Of a DNA stretch of 64,000 nucleotides, positions 1 through 10,737 are shown piece after piece. The position numbers and the translations under genes are program-made. Position 1 is the first letter of the stretch. The number at the start of each line of letters is the position of its first letter. Source of the stretch: Triangularia verruculosa (lineage: Eukaryota > Ascomycota > Sordariomycetes > Sordariales > Podosporaceae); assembly GCA_033296885.1 (NCBI GenBank), contig MU863945.1, forward strand, positions 124,001-188,000. Direction: 5' to 3'. The notes beneath the pieces are model-generated. The model did not search any database. It saw only the letters and a program-made list of their open reading frames with translations, and was not told the origin of the DNA.

Positions 1-272
1 GCGTGTGCGCGCACAATATCAGGCTGTCTCATGTCGAGGTAACATAATATGGTATCAACACAGTCGCTATCAATCACAGTTGTGACAGATGTCTCGCCCT
101 TTTTAGTAACCTCGACGTCATCGTTAAGGAGTCGTGTTAGCTCGCCGAGTTCTCTGACAGTCTCTTCATCCTCCTTGCCACCTTCCATGAGACCTGCGAA
201 GATAAGCAGTGTCTGATCCAGTCTGCCCAGAGGCTCCGGGGCCGTCACGGCCGCTTCGGCTACGGCGGCCAT
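1..272 (-). CDS. UNC-45/She4/Cro1-like myosin chaperone, N-terminal part
   Basis: This is the first 90 codons of a minus-strand gene that runs off the left edge of the window. The ATG at 272-270 is followed by an open frame to base 1 with no splice site needed. The N-terminus is Ala-rich, then acidic and helical (GGKEDEETVRELGEL), and ends in TILCYLDMRQPDIVRAHA. That last segment resembles, from memory, the start of the UCS (UNC-45/Cro1/She4) proteins of filamentous fungi, where it precedes armadillo-like repeats. Those proteins are myosin-directed co-chaperones in the cytoplasm; in Podospora, Cro1 is needed for the syncytial-to-cellular transition in the sexual phase. Only the N-terminus is visible, so the UCS domain itself cannot be checked. 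The gene is divergent from the Tfb4 gene. Confidence 0.6.
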   Translation of the reverse strand, partial: MAAVAEAAVTAPEPLGRLDQTLLIFAGLMEGGKEDEETVRELGELTRLLNDDVEVTKKGETSVTTVIDSDCVDTILCYLDMRQPDIVRAH

Positions 273-1174
273 GCTACCTGATGGTTGTTTGTGATGCTTT
301 AGGTTGGTGAATGTTTAGTTGCAGTCTGAAGCAGGCGTCGGTGCGAGGATTGGCAGCCTTTGTTAGGGTAGGTCGGTGGCAGATTGCTGACAAGATACTG
401 GCGTATAAATAGGTGAGATAAGATGAATCTAGATCAGATGTAGGATCTGGAAGCTTATCAGTCGCAGGTGCTGGGAACACGGAGACGAATAGAAGGCGAG
501 GATTGGCGGACCCGGAGTTTATCTCCGCGCAAAAGGCTTCCAGTCAGACGGTAACGTGACAAAAAGTGTCAGAGCCCGTCAGTGTGGAAAGTTAACCTGG
601 AATCTGCCGTGTAACGGCAAGAGCCTTCTTTCTCTGGGGAAAGCTGGTGCCCCTGTGTTACTCGACGACAGAGCTTCGTCTTTAGCATCTGATTGCGCCC
701 CCACCCCCACGGATAGGATTCTAAACAGGACTAGCGTCAACTTTTCTGGCGGGGCACTCCGCCGAAGCGGTCTTAACCTCACGTGGAGGCGCGATTCCAT
801 CTGGGATTGACCAGGGTTTGTTCTTGACTTTTTACTTTAAAAACGCGTTCCATCCCAATTGAGCCTGAGAACACGCGACGGCACTTCACTTTGCGCCAAG
901 CTTGGGTTTTGATCCTTCGATCTTGCCCTTGACAGGTACAACGGCCTATCGAAACATATCATAATCGAGAGAACCACTGCTCCAACATCAAATACGTGAC
1001 AGTCTTTCAGGACATCTGCGAATCGCTCTTTACCGAATGCGACATACATAAATCAGTCCCTACCACCGCCATCCGGCACGACCCCTCCACCGAGATCGGA
1101 ACTTGATACTATTATCAACTTGACGGGCAACTCGCTTCAGGCACCGCGCCACACAGCGCGAACAGCTTGGCAAG
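273..1174. other. Divergent intergenic region, Cro1-like / tfb4
   Basis: About 0.9 kb lies between two divergent genes, so both promoters should be here. The minus-strand side has a TATA-like stretch (gtataaat near 401). Short open frames occur on both strands, but none shows a recognisable protein, coding bias or splice signals. I see no RNA gene. Confidence 0.6.
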
Positions 1175-2371
1175 ATGAGTGCCCAGGATGCGGTGGACGC
1201 CTCGGAGCACTACGAAGTTTACAAGGCCGACGATGTGCCATCCTTGACGACCATCGTCATCGATACGAACCCACGAGCTTGGGCTGCCCTCGGCGAGCTC
1301 CTTCCACTCTCGAAGGCCATTGCCAATATCCTCATTTTCGTCAATTCACATCTAGCTTTTAGTAATTCGAACCAAGTTGCTATCATAGCCGCCCATACGA
1401 ATCGAGCGATATGGCTGTACCCGACGCCACCAAAACCACCAACAGAAGACGTCGAGATGCAAGATGCTGGCAGGAGGGCGGACACATTCCTCAACTCAGC
1501 CAATAAATATCCCCAATATGCTCAAATAGAGCACTCCCTCCTAACGTCACTGCGCGATCTGATCGGGAGTACGATAGCAACGGACCTCGACGAAACCACC
1601 ACGCAGATCTCGGGCGCTCTTACCCTCGCCCTAGCCCACATCAGCAAGACGGCTCTGTCCTACACCGCGAGCCAAGCACCCTCTAACCCTACCGCGGGAG
1701 CCACGGTCCCGACAACCACAACCGCGACGGCCGTTGGTCTGGCTGGGTTCCACGCCCGCATCCTCGTCCTGTCCGTCTCCGATTCCGCTGCCTCTCAGTA
1801 CATCCCAACCATGAACGCCGTCTTTGCCGCCGCCATGTCCCGCATTGCAATCGACACCCTTTCCCTCCGAGGCAATGCCACCTTTCTCGAACAGGCCTCT
1901 TTCATAACCAGAGGCACCTTCATTCGTGCCGCCGAGCCACAAGGCCTCCTGCAGTATCTCATGTTTGGCTTCGGTGTCGGGAGCGCCCCTTCAAATACCT
2001 ACTCAGCAGATGATAACGACGCCAAAGCAATATTAGGAAAGCCAAAAGCCGCCAAAAAGAGGGAGGGTGACGAGTTGAAGAAACCGGTAGCAGAGTGTTT
2101 ATTCACTCCAGCAGCCGACTCGGTTGATTTCAGGGCTGCGTGTTTCTGCCATAGGAATGTGGTAGACACAGGGTTTGTGTGCAGTATTTGTCTGAGTATC
2201 TTTTGCCAGCCGCCAGAAGGCGCGGAGTGCTTGACTTGTGGGAACAAGCTTGCATTGGGCGATTACAAGATACTTACGATTCCCTCTGGGTTGAACTTGG
2301 AGTCCAGCACGGGACTAGCTCCATCGCCGAGCGCGAAGAGGAAGAGGAAGATGGACGCAGTTGGAGAATAG
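1175..2371 (+). CDS. tfb4: TFIIH core subunit Tfb4 (p34)
   Basis: This is a single-exon gene of 398 aa, in the normal range for fungal Tfb4. Tfb4/p34 is a structural subunit of the TFIIH core, which acts in promoter opening and nucleotide excision repair in the nucleus; it pairs with the p44/Ssl1 subunit. Residues about 25-90 read as the first strands of the family's von Willebrand A-like fold (LTTIVIDTNPRAW, then ILIFVNSHLAFSNSNQVAIIAAH). The C-terminus holds a C4-type zinc module with cysteines at about 323, 325, 336, 339, 344, 352 and 355, and a basic tail (KRKRK) that could be a nuclear signal. An Ala/Thr-rich insert sits near residues 165-190. The ATG at 1175 has a good context (CAAGATGAG). 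The gene is convergent with the DUF866 gene; the two stops are 269 bp apart. Confidence 0.95.
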   Translation: MSAQDAVDASEHYEVYKADDVPSLTTIVIDTNPRAWAALGELLPLSKAIANILIFVNSHLAFSNSNQVAIIAAHTNRAIWLYPTPPKPPTEDVEMQDAGRRADTFLNSANKYPQYAQIEHSLLTSLRDLIGSTIATDLDETTTQISGALTLALAHISKTALSYTASQAPSNPTAGATVPTTTTATAVGLAGFHARILVLSVSDSAASQYIPTMNAVFAAAMSRIAIDTLSLRGNATFLEQASFITRGTFIRAAEPQGLLQYLMFGFGVGSAPSNTYSADDNDAKAILGKPKAAKKREGDELKKPVAECLFTPAADSVDFRAACFCHRNVVDTGFVCSICLSIFCQPPEGAECLTCGNKLALGDYKILTIPSGLNLESSTGLAPSPSAKRKRKMDAVGE

Positions 2372-2640
2372 AACTTACATTGAGGAAGGCCACGTCGAGG
2401 AAGACCGTGGAAGCTCTGACGAAGGGGCTCTCAAATGCCTGGAAACCTGTGGCAAGCTGAGAAGGGCACTCTCGGCACGTTGAATACAGAAAGAGCGAGA
2501 GACGGGCGTTTCTGATCTTTATGAAAAGCATAGGGTCTGGATTGAAGTGGGGAGTTGGGGTTTTGACATGGAAGCGGAAATTGATATGGATCATTGCTTC
2601 ACAAAAACATATTGATTTTTCATTCTGGTGAACGCACCGG

Positions 2641-3257
2641 CTAAGCTCTTACAATATCCCACTTCAACTCCTTGATGCTAACCTCATCACCCGCCTTTTC
2701 GTCATAGTCAAACCACTCTCCCTCGTTGAGCTCAACGCCTGTGAACTTCGTCCCCGACTCAAGCCCGTCAACTTCAAATTCACCATCAGGAAGGAACTCA
2801 ACAAACTCCAAGCCTCTACAGTCGAAAGTGATGATCTTTTGAGCTTTTGGTGGCTCGCCTTGTTCATAGGCTGTTGGCGCGGCTTGGATGGAAGCCGAGG
2901 ATTCACGCTTGCAGTTTTTGCACTTCCAGACAAAGTTGGCTTCACCGCGGGAGCCGGACATCTCGTTTTCTTCCTGTTTGGGGTGTGAGTGGTGAGATGA
3001 TGAGATAGGGTGAGAGGTGAGAGGATCATTCATACAAATCTGCTGACGGCAATGGGCTTGGGGTGGATTTCCCTGCAGGAGGTGCATTGGACTTTGAAGG
3101 TGTACCAGAAGGGCTGTTCCTTGGTGTCTGTTGGGCGGAGGTTTGTTACTCTTGTAGGATGTTAGCCTGTTGGGTCCATCGAGGACAAGGCTGACTATGA
3201 GAGAAAGATAAGGAGCACGTACCCGGAGAGCTCTGCTGTGAGTGTGAGGGCATACAT
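2641..3257 (-). CDS. DUF866 zinc-binding protein (C1orf123/CZIB family)
   Basis: Three exons on the minus strand: 3257-3223, 3150-3036 and 2973-2641. The introns are 3222-3151 (72 nt, donor GTACGT, acceptor CAAG) and 3035-2974 (62 nt, donor GTATGA, acceptor ACAG). Frames join at phase 2 and phase 0 and give 160 aa, the usual size for this family. The start reads MYALTLTAELSG, joined to VTNLRPTD, the canonical DUF866 opening. Two CxxC pairs (QCTSCREIHP about residue 34, and KCKNCKRES about residue 67) form the zinc site; SGSRGEANFVWKCK is the family core. Eukaryotic members are small conserved zinc proteins without a firmly assigned reaction. The long unspliced frame over exons 2-3 is an artefact of reading through the second intron. 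The gene is divergent from the PPR-like gene. Confidence 0.93.
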
Positions 3258-3599
3258 ATTGGCAGCTGTGATATGGTTTATAATGCCAAGAGGGATGTGC
3301 AAGATGCAAGTGAAAAGAGCTTGGACAGTCGGCGCAAGGATGAGCTTCTCGTGATTGTAGAGGCGATGGAGGGGCACGGGATGCCCCGCTGGTGTTGAGA
3401 CTGCGGGGCCATCACGCCAATTGCACTGCTTGGCGTAGGAGCTCGGGCCGCACGTCGCTCGGGTATTGCTGAACTCAATTGGAAGTCTCAAAAAGCTCAG
3501 GGTCGGTAAACATTGAAGATCAACCCACCAGATTTGCCCGACGATAACACCAGACGCCAGGTCGGACCCGACAATAAGCTTGGCCGGTATGCCACGAGG
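3258..3599. other. Short divergent promoter region
   Basis: 342 bp separate the DUF866 start from the downstream start at 3600. The frame of the downstream gene stays open back to a TTG at 3513, but there is no in-frame ATG before 3600, so this part is taken as leader and promoter. Nothing else is seen. Confidence 0.5.
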
Positions 3600-5999
3600 A
3601 TGACAAGCCTTTTGTCGCTGGCAGCCCGGCTGCAGGGCTGCCACTGTCGGGCGTGCCATCGAACCGCAAACACCATCGCCCGACAGTCACCGATGACAAG
3701 GGTGACGCCATTGATGACCAACGCCCAATCCCATGGACGACGGAAGGTTCTCGCCAGCGATGTCTTCACCGCCTGTTATACGGCTATTATGGCCACTGCC
3801 GCTGTGTTTGATGCCGGCCAGAAGGACCGCCGAAGACGGGACCTCGACGAGAAGATCGAAGAGACGAAGCAGAGCTTAGCTGCGCTTGCCGAGGCAAATG
3901 GACATAGCTTGGAAACCGGTCAGGCCAGTGAGGCCCCTGAGCCTTCTCGGGTCCTCATCGCGGAAGCAGCTCAGCAACTCCCATCAGCATCGATGCCAGA
4001 GGGGGCTTCTCAACCACCACCCCAGCTACAACGTCAGGCTGGAAGGAAACGACGGCCTATACCTCGGCCCCGGCCCGACCAGGAAACGCCAGAACGGCCA
4101 CCGCAGACGTTACGATATGTTCTCAACAGGATATGCAAGACCCGGGTGGTCACACCGTATCGGAAATCACATAAGCTAGAAAGGCCAGCAACAGGGTTCG
4201 CGACGCTCAGTGCCTTGAGTAAGGCTATGGCTGTGGAGGAAGCGATGATGAAGCCTTTAACACCCGAGCCGAATTCCGAGGTAGCAAGAATGAAGACAGC
4301 CGCCATGGTCGACAGCCTGGTTGATCGTCTCATCAAAGTGGCGTACTGGAAAACGGAGAAGGAAGCACCAGGCACACATCCAGCTCTGAACAGCCCCGAT
4401 TCAGCGCGTACAATGGTCAAAATGTTAAGGTCGGATGGATATCCACGCTATGAGGACACCTTCCTGGACGCCGAGGGCGCCGCTGTGCAGAGAGCTCGCT
4501 TGAATGAAGCCAACATGAAGGTCATCAGCCAGTTCAATCCTTGGAGGAGAGAGCGATTCGTCGCTAAAATTTGCTTCAACATTCTCACGTGTGAGGTTTC
4601 TCCCTCGATTCAGAACTACAACAGTCTAATCTGGGGTTTCACCAATCTCGGTGAACACGATCTAGCTCAGGCTGTGGTGGATTCTTTTTTGAATGTCAGC
4701 CGTTTCAGACCGACAGAGGCAACACTGTTGTGTTTGTTGTACCACTACCGGGCCGGTCGCGATCTAGTAGGCTTTCATACAATTCTGCGGAGGTTCTTCG
4801 GCTATGATTCAAGGGGCATGAGGATACGCCGGAGGGTGGCAGTGACACATTTCAAACGAGATCGCCACCAAGGGATAAATCGTCTTGCATGGGCTGCGGA
4901 AGGAGATGTAGCTAGGATACGGGGTTACTACATCCAGCGCGTTCCATTAAGTCAACCTATCATGGAGGCTATCATCGAAGGGCTACTAGATTTCGAGAGG
5001 ACGCTTGATGCTGTACAGCTCTTCCAGGCTTGTCTGAACGAGAGTTGGACCCCCAACGCGGACTTGTTCAAACGGCTATGCGAGCTCATCGTAGCACATG
5101 GTGACTGGGTGAGCGCCAAAGCACTGATACTTGGTCACCTGGCGAAGCTTAATCAGACGACATTTTTGTTTTTGGGTTCAGAGGACGGCAAACGCCCGGC
5201 AGTGCTTAACTCTTCGCCTGCTAGACAGCTCAGGAGAGTTTTGACTATGACAAAGTCGTTATGGGTTCATGACCGGGACCCCCCTTGGATCCAGCCTGGT
5301 GAGCGAAGGCTACGACATCTGGAGAGGGCGCTCTGGATCCAGGAGGTCCAGTCCAACCTTCACTTTGAAAAGTACACGACGAGGAGGATACGGAGTATTC
5401 TCTGCTCAAGACAACCGCTTACAGCCGACCGTATCGATCTCGCCAGCTCTATCGTCGACAATATTGCGAAGAGGCACAGATCAGAGGCCGAATACCTCCA
5501 TAGACTGGAGACGCGGGAAATGATTAGCGCGATAAAACGGCAGTGTGCTCTTACCAAAAAATGGCGGGAACAAGCCGAGCATGGTATTTGCGAGTGGCTG
5601 GCGTGGAGATTCCGATGGGGCGCTCTGAGGAGGTTGGAAGGCTATCTGAACCCAGCGATACCATTCACCAAACGATTTCGCAAGGCTATGCGTTTCGGGA
5701 CGCCAGGGACGGTGGAGTACGAGGTCGCGGGAATATTCAAGGAAGCACATGAGCTTGAACAGGAGATGAAGCTCACGCTAGCGAGGGCACTGCCGGCGAG
5801 GTATATCGAAGAGCTGAAGCCGAGGTTGACGGAGTCGGGAGACATGCATTGGGATAATCTGGCGTGGACTTTTACGAGATATCTGTACGATTTCCAGGAT
5901 GAGATGGCTGCAGAGGAGAGAAGGGCGAGGATGGCGTTTGACCTGGGCTTTGGGACACAGTTGAGCAGGCAGGTTTCGCTGTTGTTGGGGTACCAATAA
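3600..5999 (+). CDS. Putative mitochondrial PPR-like protein
   Basis: An intronless gene of 799 aa. The first in-frame ATG is at 3600; upstream the frame is open only to a TTG. The N-terminus (MTSLLSLAARLQGCHCRACHR and on to about residue 50) is rich in Arg, Ser and Ala with almost no acidic residues, as in a mitochondrial presequence. A conserved-looking segment VFTACYTAIMATAAVFDA leads into a charged helix (residues about 75-105), then a Pro-rich linker. From about residue 310 the protein is a run of helical pairs (for example SIQNYNSLIWGFTNLGEHDLA and TLDAVQLFQACLNESWTPNADLFKRL) that read like degenerate pentatricopeptide repeats. PPR proteins of this kind act in mitochondrial RNA processing or translation. 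The repeat assignment is by eye; a TPR-like or other alpha-solenoid is the alternative. The exact target is unknown. Confidence 0.75.
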   Translation: MTSLLSLAARLQGCHCRACHRTANTIARQSPMTRVTPLMTNAQSHGRRKVLASDVFTACYTAIMATAAVFDAGQKDRRRRDLDEKIEETKQSLAALAEANGHSLETGQASEAPEPSRVLIAEAAQQLPSASMPEGASQPPPQLQRQAGRKRRPIPRPRPDQETPERPPQTLRYVLNRICKTRVVTPYRKSHKLERPATGFATLSALSKAMAVEEAMMKPLTPEPNSEVARMKTAAMVDSLVDRLIKVAYWKTEKEAPGTHPALNSPDSARTMVKMLRSDGYPRYEDTFLDAEGAAVQRARLNEANMKVISQFNPWRRERFVAKICFNILTCEVSPSIQNYNSLIWGFTNLGEHDLAQAVVDSFLNVSRFRPTEATLLCLLYHYRAGRDLVGFHTILRRFFGYDSRGMRIRRRVAVTHFKRDRHQGINRLAWAAEGDVARIRGYYIQRVPLSQPIMEAIIEGLLDFERTLDAVQLFQACLNESWTPNADLFKRLCELIVAHGDWVSAKALILGHLAKLNQTTFLFLGSEDGKRPAVLNSSPARQLRRVLTMTKSLWVHDRDPPWIQPGERRLRHLERALWIQEVQSNLHFEKYTTRRIRSILCSRQPLTADRIDLASSIVDNIAKRHRSEAEYLHRLETREMISAIKRQCALTKKWREQAEHGICEWLAWRFRWGALRRLEGYLNPAIPFTKRFRKAMRFGTPGTVEYEVAGIFKEAHELEQEMKLTLARALPARYIEELKPRLTESGDMHWDNLAWTFTRYLYDFQDEMAAEERRARMAFDLGFGTQLSRQVSLLLGYQ

Positions 6000-8531
6000 A
6001 TTGGAGATGATACTAGGAGTGGGTGCCGTACATAAATGGACGCATGTATATATAAATCTGCATGGTTTTTGGATTCATTGGCTGTTTAAATTTGAGGAGG
6101 CGGGGAGAGAGATACCAAAGTCATGGCCAGGGGAAGGTCAATTGTATAATAAGATACAGGAGCTATACCACTGTATCATAGAGGGCGGCACTCATTACCA
6201 CTGTATAGTAGACGAAGTAGCTTTAACTTCCCGCGTGGCGGCACACTCACAGCAGTCCCCAGGCTAGCTCTTCTCATCCGAAAGTTTGCACCTCCAGTCA
6301 TCATCGACAGCCCATCTCCCGGCCGAGCCAGGCCAGGCCTCAACCCGCGACCTACCCGTTCACGCCACCTCAATGCCGGACGATGATCAACTTTCGCAAA
6401 TCCTTACTCAGCTTTCAGAATTGGCGGTATGAGCCAAAATCAGGTTCAAACGATGAACTGGGGATGGGCAGTGCGAAAATCATTCATGCCTCTCACTTTT
6501 GGTTCTAGAACTCGGTACCGTGATAGGGGCCTACTGTGTAGACAGAAATGCCCGTCAACCGCTACCGCTGCTATGTCCAATGCGATCTCCCAAACATTCT
6601 CTCTGTACCGAGTTCACTAGCGGATCACGCACGGGAAGGAGGAGCCAGAAATAGCTTCTACCAGGTCCAGGTCTTCTCCTCTCACAGTGAGGCTTGGGTT
6701 GAGGATCATTGCTGTCTGTGTGTTTGGACCTACGATCAATGCGGGACGGGCATGCAACACATCACCAAGCGCAAAAAGAAACCTTCGAGACTCGCGATTG
6801 TTTGACGGGGCTCACAAGATGAAGGACAGACAGCGCATGAACGACCTCCTCAGGGGACAGTCGAGTTTCTTGAAGCGCCGACCAATGAGACCTCGGCTTG
6901 GAAGGGCAGGGTTGCAATGCGAAGGGTTCAAAGTTCAAACATCTGACAAGATTGATGGGTGGAGAACCGGGTCTTGAAACCGTTTCTCCTCTCCTGGATT
7001 TTTTTTTTAATAATTCTCCTGTCGAAACCGGGCCCTGGTGTTTTATGGAAGGAGTGGAGTTCTGGGCAAGGCTGGGCAGGGCAGAGAGATGGTGATGGGG
7101 AGGGAGGAAAGCCAACGAAGTGATACTGCTGCGTAAAAGGTAAGTCCGAGGGATTGTGAGCTGGAAATAGATCTTTGTTGAATGGCAGGGAAGATGAGCG
7201 TGGTGTTTGTTAATAAGTGAGAGGGTGCGCCGAGGTATATAGCGAGGCTACCTCAAGATAAACCCCCTCTCTCGCCGGATGAGGTGAGGTTGTACCTTCA
7301 ATATTGTTTTACCGCTTCTTTCTAAATAGACCAAGAAAAAATAGGCGAACGGCCGAAACAGTCTCGCACTCGCGCCAACAACCGCTGTCTGTACATTAGC
7401 ATGCACCCGTTAGACTACTATCGTTTGTTATACCTTAAGTATAACTCGGTCCTGCAGTGTACCAAACATCACTCCGCCGATCATTTGTCTCAGACATCAG
7501 TCCACGTTCCTGGTTGTACGTTGAGGGTGATTTTCACTGCGCCTACCAAAGCAGCCGGTGATCGATGCCGACCCCGCCCCCATCTTCATGCTTTCATTCA
7601 CAACGGAGACGGGTGGACGGTGAGCATTGACCACTGATGTGATTGATGATGGCCTAGAACCCGGGAACCACGGACGATGACCAATCGGTCGGGTTGGAGA
7701 TCAACCGTGCAAACTTCTCCATCGGATTGCGGACGGGTGGGATAGAAAGCAAAATGGGTGATGCTTGATGAACTGAAGCTGTCACGGCTGTCAGATGGAA
7801 CTCGTCCGGATCTTGCGCGGACAAGCCGACAGATGAAATCGAAGGAACGGGGTTCATACCTGATGTCACTTGCCAAAGCCCCCCTTTTCCATAACGGTGC
7901 CTACCCAGGGAAAATGATTGGATACCAGCTTGTCTCAGGTTTTCCGGTTCCTGCGTCTGCCCCTGGTCTTGGCTACAGGACCCCTGTCAATTGTCACGAC
8001 AGAGCCTCCTGGATTTCCTGCAAACCAGCCCAGTCAACCTCTCTCGCGGCAGTCGAATGTTGATGAATGAAGGGTGGGGTTATGAACCAGGCGGTTGACG
8101 AATGCTTGGGAAACACAGACATGGGTTCCTCGGTGGATGCCCCCTCCCCTCCATGGGAATCTCGGAAAACACCTCTTGGAGATGGGACCTTGTGGATTGC
8201 CCCCCCTCATAAAAGAAGCCCACAAACCCAGGCTTGTTTGCTTCATCCTCCTCTTTTTCCCCGTCTATTTTCTTCACCTTCTTCCAAAAAACTACTTTCA
8301 TTTTTATCGGTCAAGCACCATTCATTTTGCTTGTCTGAACCATTCACTTCTGTTTTTCTTGTATCTATATTCTCTAAGCAACTGTGTTTGCTCATTTTTA
8401 CTGCGAAGTCGATCTCTCGCCCTTTGAAAGGCTCAACAACAACTCAAACAACTAAGCCAGGTGCACTTTGACATTTACATCAACATCAACATCAAACTCA
8501 CTCCAAGAGACACATCAGATCGACCGTCAAG
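6000..8531. other. Intergenic, 2.5 kb, with promoter of the secreted-protein gene
   Basis: No gene is firmly supported here. A weak two-exon candidate (6373-6426 joined to 6542-6805) is discussed under findings. The right end, about 8200-8530, looks like a strong fungal promoter: a TATA-like ATAAAAG near 8209, then more than 200 bp of pyrimidine-rich sequence, then a CAA/ATC-rich leader before the ATG at 8532. A T9-10 run lies near 7000. Confidence 0.5.
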
Positions 8532-10100
8532 ATGAAGTCTGCTACTCTTACCCTCGGCCTTTTCGCCGCCCTTACCACCGCCTACAGCCATCCCAGATAC
8601 AACATGCACTGGAGACGACAAAACACCACAAACCTCGTTTCCAGCTCAGCAGCTGATGCCGCTGCCTCTACCGGTGTTGCCGACCTTTCCTCAGCCATTC
8701 CTCTTTCCACTGGCGCTTCGTCTGCCGTCGACACTGCCATCACCAGCGCCCCTTTTGCTGGTAACGGCACTGCCACCACCACTGCCGCTCAGGCCGGCAT
8801 CACCACCTTGACCGTCTCCACCACCGAGGTCCTCACCATTACCTCTTGCGCCGCCGAGGTCATCGACTGCCCAACCAAGACCGAGGAGCTTCTCGAGCTC
8901 CCGACCGAGGCCCTGGAGACCGTCATCGTCACCAACACCGTTATTCTCACTGAGATCGTCTGCCCCGTCACCGAGGTCCCTGCCATTGAGTCCAGCGTTC
9001 TCGAGGAGGCTTCCTCCGGTCTCATCACCGGTTCCACTCTCACTCCCTCTGACGCCCCTGCCACTCCTACCGGAACTGGCATTGCCATCACCAACACCGG
9101 CACCGCCCCTGCTGAGACCGCTCCCGCTGCTTCCGAGGTTGCCCCAGTTGAGACCGCTCCTGCTGTCGAAACCGCCGTCTCCACCGCCACTGAGACCGAG
9201 ACCACAGTCCACACCATCACCAGCGACCGCGTCGTCACCATCACCCTCGGCGGCGGCGGCGCTGGCGGTCCTCCCCGTGTTGTCACCACCAAGATCCAGA
9301 CCAAGATCCTCACCACCGAGGTCAACGTCGTGACCGTCACCGTCAGCCACCCCGTTGCTGGCGAGACCCCCGCCGCTACCACCCCCGTTGCTGGCGGTGA
9401 GCCCCCCCTGGTTGAGACCTCGGCTGCCATCCCCGGCAACGCCAACCCCTCCGCCCCCGCTGCTGAGGCGGACACCACCACCACTGCCACTCTCACCTCC
9501 ACCGGCACCCGCACCGTCACCGTCAAGAAGCCCGGCCAGCCCGCCGCCACCGCTATCGTCACCCCTGGTGCCGGCAACGGCAACGGCAACGGCAACGTCC
9601 CCGGAAACGGCAATGGCAACGTCCCCGGCAACGACGCCGCCTGCCCCGTCTGCGATATCTGCGAGGGCGCCGTCACCGTCACTGAAACCGCCGCCGCCGC
9701 CACCGTAACCATCACCCAGGCCGCCGCCGCCGACGCCGCCGCCACCGTCACCGTCACCGAGGCTGCCTCCGTCTCCACCGTCTTCGTCACTGTCGGTGCC
9801 GGCGAGGGTAAGGGCAAGGGCAAGAACAACGCCGTCAAGACCAAGAAGATCGGCAAGAACAAGAACAAGACCTCCGAGGCTGCTGCCGCCCCCACCCCCA
9901 CCGCTGACGAGGCCGCTGCCGTCACCACCCCCGCCGAGGAGGTCGTCGAGGAGGGTGGCGAGGAGGAGGCCTGCCCCGCCGATGAGGTCGTCACTGTCAC
10001 CGAGACCGCCGCTGCTCCCTTCCCCACCGCTGCCAACGGGACCGTCGTCTCAGGTGTTGCGTCCGCTACTGGGTCTGCCGTGCCAGTCAAGCTTTTCTAA
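8532..10100 (+). CDS. Secreted Thr/Ala/Val-rich low-complexity protein, probably cell-wall or matrix
   Basis: A single exon of 522 aa. The first 19 residues (MKSATLTLGLFAALTTAYS) are a typical signal peptide, and a dibasic WRRQ at about residues 27-30 is a likely Kex2 processing site. The mature part is rich in Thr, Ala, Val and Pro, with recurring ETAPA, VTVTE and TTTA blocks, a short Gly-Asn repeat (GNGNGNGNVPGNGNGNVPGN, about residues 351-370), a four-cysteine cluster just after it (CPVCDICEG), and a Lys/Gly-rich stretch. Such Thr-rich proteins are usually O-mannosylated and wall-associated. The C-terminal tail is only mildly hydrophobic, so a GPI anchor is doubtful. Codons end overwhelmingly in C, which suggests high expression and fits the pyrimidine-rich promoter. 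I do not recognise a named family. Long antisense frames over this gene are a codon-bias effect. Confidence 0.85.
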   Translation: MKSATLTLGLFAALTTAYSHPRYNMHWRRQNTTNLVSSSAADAAASTGVADLSSAIPLSTGASSAVDTAITSAPFAGNGTATTTAAQAGITTLTVSTTEVLTITSCAAEVIDCPTKTEELLELPTEALETVIVTNTVILTEIVCPVTEVPAIESSVLEEASSGLITGSTLTPSDAPATPTGTGIAITNTGTAPAETAPAASEVAPVETAPAVETAVSTATETETTVHTITSDRVVTITLGGGGAGGPPRVVTTKIQTKILTTEVNVVTVTVSHPVAGETPAATTPVAGGEPPLVETSAAIPGNANPSAPAAEADTTTTATLTSTGTRTVTVKKPGQPAATAIVTPGAGNGNGNGNVPGNGNGNVPGNDAACPVCDICEGAVTVTETAAAATVTITQAAAADAAATVTVTEAASVSTVFVTVGAGEGKGKGKNNAVKTKKIGKNKNKTSEAAAAPTPTADEAAAVTTPAEEVVEEGGEEEACPADEVVTVTETAAAPFPTAANGTVVSGVASATGSAVPVKLF

Positions 10101-10737
10101 ATAACCTGATCAATTGGTTGTCAGTAGAGCTGAAGAGGATAAAAGGAAAGGGTGGCTACGCCCGCGAGGGCGTAAAAAGTATCGTGTAAGATATCAAGCC
10201 AACCAATTGGGTATAGAGAGGGTTTTTTTTTTTTTTGTATTTTGTCAAGGTGTTTCTTCTCTCATAACCCCCTAGACGGGAAGAGATTTATAACGGCCGA
10301 ATTTTGTTTGAGCCTTGTTTTTGTATATTCAACTTTTTTTTTTTTTGGAAGAACGAGGGATGATTTGGAAAAGATGAAAAACTGCTAGATTAGAACAATT
10401 TGCAATCTTTTCTAGTGGTTAAAAATGGGAAGTTGAAGAGACGTGACATGTGTCCAATCGTGATATGAATTCAGGATAGCAGACGAGAGGTGAAGGTGGG
10501 GATAGGTATGCGTAATGTGTCGCTATCGAGGCTTCTTGACGGGCAATGGAACCGTTCGCCTTGTCACAATGGAACTATTCACCTATTCAGCTTCTCCTCT
10601 CGTGAAGGAACTGATCACATACCTCTCTCACAAACCACATCATCATCACCGCTAGGTGCTTTAGCTCATTCGACCAAAATCCATACAACAACAGTATATA
10701 TACAATCCCCTCCTTCTCTTCTCTCCCCCACGCCAAT
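10101..10737. other. Convergent 3-prime region
   Basis: Between two convergent genes. It contains T-rich tracts (about 10228-10241 and 10330-10344) and an AT-rich stretch that suit 3-prime UTRs and polyadenylation. No gene or RNA is seen. Confidence 0.6.

Noticed and set aside
3513..3599. Upstream extension of the PPR-like protein to 3513
   Set aside because: Codon 3513 is TTG, not ATG; the first ATG is at 3600 and gives a better presequence.
8789..10090. 433-codon antisense open frame over the secreted-protein gene
   Set aside because: It mirrors the strong C-ending codon bias of the plus-strand gene, gives low-complexity Val/Ala/Thr protein, and has no promoter or family support. The same holds for the antisense frame at 8691-9350.
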